Source: a bacterium
GTDB taxonomy: Bacteria; Vulcanimicrobiota; Xenobia; Xenobiales; Xenobiaceae
Reading direction: 5' to 3'
Length of the DNA stretch: 17,560 nucleotides
Assembly (NCBI GenBank): GCA_017444045.1
Contig: JAFSXO010000328.1
Location: 1-17,560, forward strand
Under the pieces are notes generated by a model. The model was not told the origin of the DNA. It did no database searches and saw only the letters and a list, made by a program, of their open reading frames with translations. The stretch's first letter is position 1. Every line of letters starts with the position of its first letter. Shown piece by piece: positions 15,014 to 17,560 of the stretch. The position numbers and the translations under genes were made by a program.

Positions 15014-17560
15014 TTAAACTGTACGCCAGAACAAAGAAATATCGGCAGTTTTACAGTTCTCCAAACTTCGGCGGGTATCCTTAAAGCTGGCGAGCCATTT
15101 CCCCATACGCGAAAAGGTCAGCGAACAGCCCCAGGAGATCTCCCTGCCGGCCGCGCCATCGGCCTCCAAAGTAAGCCTATTCGTAAGCTCCGCCTTTTCC
15201 ACGGCGATCAGGCCTAACTCGGCCATAATCGCAATCGCCAGACTGACCTGCCTATTCCCGGGAAGATCGCACAGCAAGCGAAGCTGGGCATCTTGAGTAT
15301 TAAAGACATAAGTGCCACCATGGTTGCTTAGCCAGCGACTCAGACGCGCCCAAGCGTGATCCATGTCAGTGGCGGTAAGCCTCCAAAGGCTCATGTGCTT
15401 AGCCACGGCGTTCCAGCCTTCGGGCGCAAACAGCAAATGCAGCCGCTCGGTTCCGTCCAAGATGCCCTTACTGCGCATCTGCTCCAAATCTAGCGGAGGA
15501 TCGAGCAAAAGCACATCGCTGAAACTGCGGTGTTTCTCCAGGCCAAACCACTGTTTCCAGGTGAGCAGGGCAACCTGGGCCTTCAGATCAGCGGGGAACT
15601 GCTTTAAGCCAGAATCAAAGGCTACAATCACGCCCAGCCGGTCAGCACCGCGCTGCTGCAGAGCTGATGGGCGCGAGGCATTTGCTTCAATAACCTCGCG
15701 CACATAAGCGATCGCATCGGTGCCGCGCTTATCGACTACAGTATGCTTAACCGTAGATTTTGCGGCTATCTCACCTGCTGATCCGTCGCAAGCTGTCTTA
15801 GAGGCGCCCAGCGTCCCTGCCTCAGGCTTAGGCTCCGATATCACCTGCCCGCAGCTATCGGACACTATACCCTCGGCGGCATCGAGCATCCTCAGCTGTT
15901 CGGCATCGGCGGCCACCATATAATCGATATTGACGCAGACCTTATCTGTGCCTCCGAAGCTGTCGACCTCCAGACTGGCGACGACATCGCAGACCCTGCT
16001 GAGCAGCTCAAATCGCTTTATGTCGTCTGCACTGGCGAAAGCGGTCATTTTGACCTTGCCAGACACTCCGCTCTGCCGCAGCGAGCCAGTCAGATACTTG
16101 CCGTCTTTTATAGACCGGATATCGGTAAAGCTCACACCCTTAAACAAAAAGCATGGCGAGGGCATTCCCTGCCCCGTGGGCTCTAGGTCGCGAAGCTCCT
16201 TGGCGAAACCGAGAGTCAGCTCATTCAGCTTCAGCTCGTAGTCAACCGGCAGCGGCGGCACGGGGAAGCGGTGCTTCTCCAGAGCCGCGCCAAATCTATC
16301 CAAAAACGCGGGCAGATTATCTCGGCAAAGGCAAAAACCGGCTGCCGAAGCGTGCCCGCCAAAATTCACTAAGCAGTCGGCACAGTCGCTCAGCGCCGCA
16401 TGGAGATCCAGACCCGCCGCGCTGCGCCCCGAACCGGTTATGTAATTTCCGTCCAACCGGCCGATTAGGCAGGGCAGGTTATAGTCGCTGGCCAGCATAC
16501 CCGCGGCAATTCCCACCACACCGGTGTGAAAATCTCCGGCCTCAAAAATAAAGCCCTTCTGCCTGGCTTCGGCGATATTGAGCCTGGCGCAGATGGTATC
16601 GGCCATTTCGCTTTGGAGCCGGCGCCGCAGCAAATTGCATTCCTCCACAAACTGCGCAAGCTGCTGGCAGCGTATCGGATCGTCGCAAAGCAGCAATTCG
16701 GCACAGTAGCGGGGATCGTTTACGCGGCCCACAGCGTTGATGCGCGGTCCCATAAAGAAGCTGACAGATTTCGAGTTCAGCGGACGCCCGCGCACTCCGG
16801 ATATATCGCCTAAAGCTCTAAAGCAGGGTCTCCGCCAGGCTTCTATTTCCGCCAGCCCCAAACGGCAAAGCAAACGGTTTTCCCCGGTCAGCTGCATCAT
16901 ATCGGTTATGGTGGCAAAGCTGGCGTAATCCAGCAGATCAAGGGGCGCCGCCTTGCCCAGGCGCAGATAAAGCGCAGCCAATACCTTCCAGGCTACAGCC
17001 GCCCCGCAAAGCCCGGCTTCCGGATAATTGCTATCGCTGCGCTGCGGATTCACAAACGCGTCGGCCCCAGGCCCGTCACCGCTGACCTTGTGATGGTCGG
17101 TAACTATCACCTTCAGTCCCTTAGCGTGGGCATAAGCCACCACGTCACCATTGGACGAGCCGCAGTCCACCGTCACCAGCAAAGAAGCTCCCAGGTCAGC
17201 AGCCAGATCGATCTCGTTCCGGTTCAGGCCGTAACCGTCACGGCCGCGCACCGGCAGGGCGTACTCAGCCAGAGCGTTCAAAGCCCGCAGACCGCGCACA
17301 AACAGCGCTGTAGCGCAAATACCGTCGGCATCGTAATCGCCGCAGACGAAAATCAGCTGGCCGTTAGCGATCGCCGCTTCAAGCAGCTCGGCGGCGATGT
17401 CGGCATCGGGCAGACTGCTGGGACTGTACAGCGCGGAAGCACTGTTAAGATTCCAGCGCAAATATTTTGCCGGCGTATCAATGCCTCGGTTTAGCAGCAG
17501 CTGGGCAAAGCGAGGGCTGCGCTTAATTTTGCTGGCCAACAGACCCGCGCGCTCGCTTTC
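15014..17560 (-). CDS. recJ: Single-stranded-DNA 5'-3' exonuclease RecJ, N-terminus cut by window edge
   Basis: The frame is open to the right edge. A TTG at 17539 is probably not the start, because the seven upstream codons continue smoothly (ESERAGL), so the first residues are missing. DHH-family motifs, numbered from that TTG: CGDYDADG (~66-73), VDCGSS (125-130), TDHH (147-150), FVNPQR (162-167) and GPRINAVGRVNDP (264-276). In the DHHA1 part GSGRS and GGHASAAGF are intact, so all metal-binding aspartates and the DHH triad are present. The enzyme degrades single-stranded DNA 5'-3' in recombination and mismatch or base-excision repair. About 280 residues follow the OB-fold region (after ~555), far longer than the 577-aa E. 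coli enzyme but like the long RecJ of Bacillota. The first part of this extension (~555-610, ending GEIAAKSTVKHTV) looks like a flexible linker. Confidence 0.97.
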   Translation of the reverse strand, partial: ESERAGLLASKIKRSPRFAQLLLNRGIDTPAKYLRWNLNSASALYSPSSLPDADIAAELLEAAIANGQLIFVCGDYDADGICATALFVRGLRALNALAEYALPVRGRDGYGLNRNEIDLAADLGASLLVTVDCGSSNGDVVAYAHAKGLKVIVTDHHKVSGDGPGADAFVNPQRSDSNYPEAGLCGAAVAWKVLAALYLRLGKAAPLDLLDYASFATITDMMQLTGENRLLCRLGLAEIEAWRRPCFRALGDISGVRGRPLNSKSVSFFMGPRINAVGRVNDPRYCAELLLCDDPIRCQQLAQFVEECNLLRRRLQSEMADTICARLNIAEARQKGFIFEAGDFHTGVVGIAAGMLASDYNLPCLIGRLDGNYITGSGRSAAGLDLHAALSDCADCLVNFGGHASAAGFCLCRDNLPAFLDRFGAALEKHRFPVPPLPVDYELKLNELTLGFAKELRDLEPTGQGMPSPCFLFKGVSFTDIRSIKDGKYLTGSLRQSGVSGKVKMTAFASADDIKRFELLSRVCDVVASLEVDSFGGTDKVCVNIDYMVAADAEQLRMLDAAEGIVSDSCGQVISEPKPEAGTLGASKTACDGSAGEIAAKSTVKHTVVDKRGTDAIAYVREVIEANASRPSALQQRGADRLGVIVAFDSGLKQFPADLKAQVALLTWKQWFGLEKHRSFSDVLLLDPPLDLEQMRSKGILDGTERLHLLFAPEGWNAVAKHMSLWRLTATDMDHAWARLSRWLSNHGGTYVFNTQDAQLRLLCDLPGNRQVSLAIAIMAELGLIAVEKAELTNRLTLEADGAAGREISWGCSLTFSRMGKWLASFKDTRRSLENCKTADISLFWRTV

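Noticed and set aside
17518..17539. TTG at 17539 as the recJ start
   Set aside because: The frame continues upstream without a stop or ribosome binding site, and RecJ proteins normally have residues before this point; the true start is probably beyond the window.
1..17560. CRISPR arrays, tRNA or rRNA genes, insertion sequences
   Set aside because: No regularly spaced repeats apart from the in-gene PGGDM array, no RNA gene signature, no transposase and no terminal inverted repeats were seen.

Overview
The window looks bacterial, most likely an anaerobe of the Bacillota (Clostridia- or Negativicutes-like). Three things point there: strong GGAGG-type ribosome binding sites, a lipoprotein related to the Cthe_2159 carbohydrate-binding family, and a RecJ with the long C-terminal extension typical of that phylum. 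No rRNA or tRNA gene marks the lineage, so this is an inference. No tRNA, rRNA, CRISPR array, transposase or integrase was seen.

Left part (1-4006, minus strand): a tight three-gene operon in DNA visibly more AT-rich than the right half. It encodes, in transcription order, a 660-aa superfamily 1 helicase, a 175-aa repetitive protein that reads as a parallel beta-helix (bactofilin-like), and the first 497 residues of a large protein that runs off the left edge. That last frame ends just where a DrmA-like (DISARM-type) helicase core would be expected. A perfect 8+4+8 inverted repeat (4055-4074) sits just upstream of the first gene. This is the best candidate for an undescribed system, probably anti-phage or DNA-processing.

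Centre left (4007-7351): a 469-base spacer with the operator, a doubtful 56-aa reading frame and a promoter-like leader. Then comes a 564-aa lipoprotein of the Cthe_2159/DUF4353 type ending in eleven PGGDM repeats. A bidirectional hairpin separates it from a convergent 345-aa acidic protein carrying a canonical EF-hand loop, whose promoter has two phased direct repeats upstream.

Centre (7543-12609): a minus-strand pair, a small coiled-coil protein overlapping a B12-binding-type radical SAM protein with an unusual CX4CX2C cluster motif. It is divergent from a large plus-strand polytopic membrane protein (884 aa) of unknown function with a soluble C-terminal half.

Right part (12642-17560, minus strand): recJ enters from the right edge. 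Tandem extended -10 boxes follow its stop. Then come a small membrane-anchored protein, a metallo-beta-lactamase-fold protein that has lost most metal ligands, and a membrane-anchored SGNH hydrolase, the last three nearly gapless. The membrane protein, SGNH hydrolase and pseudo-MBL may share a cell-envelope role, but nothing in the sequence proves it.
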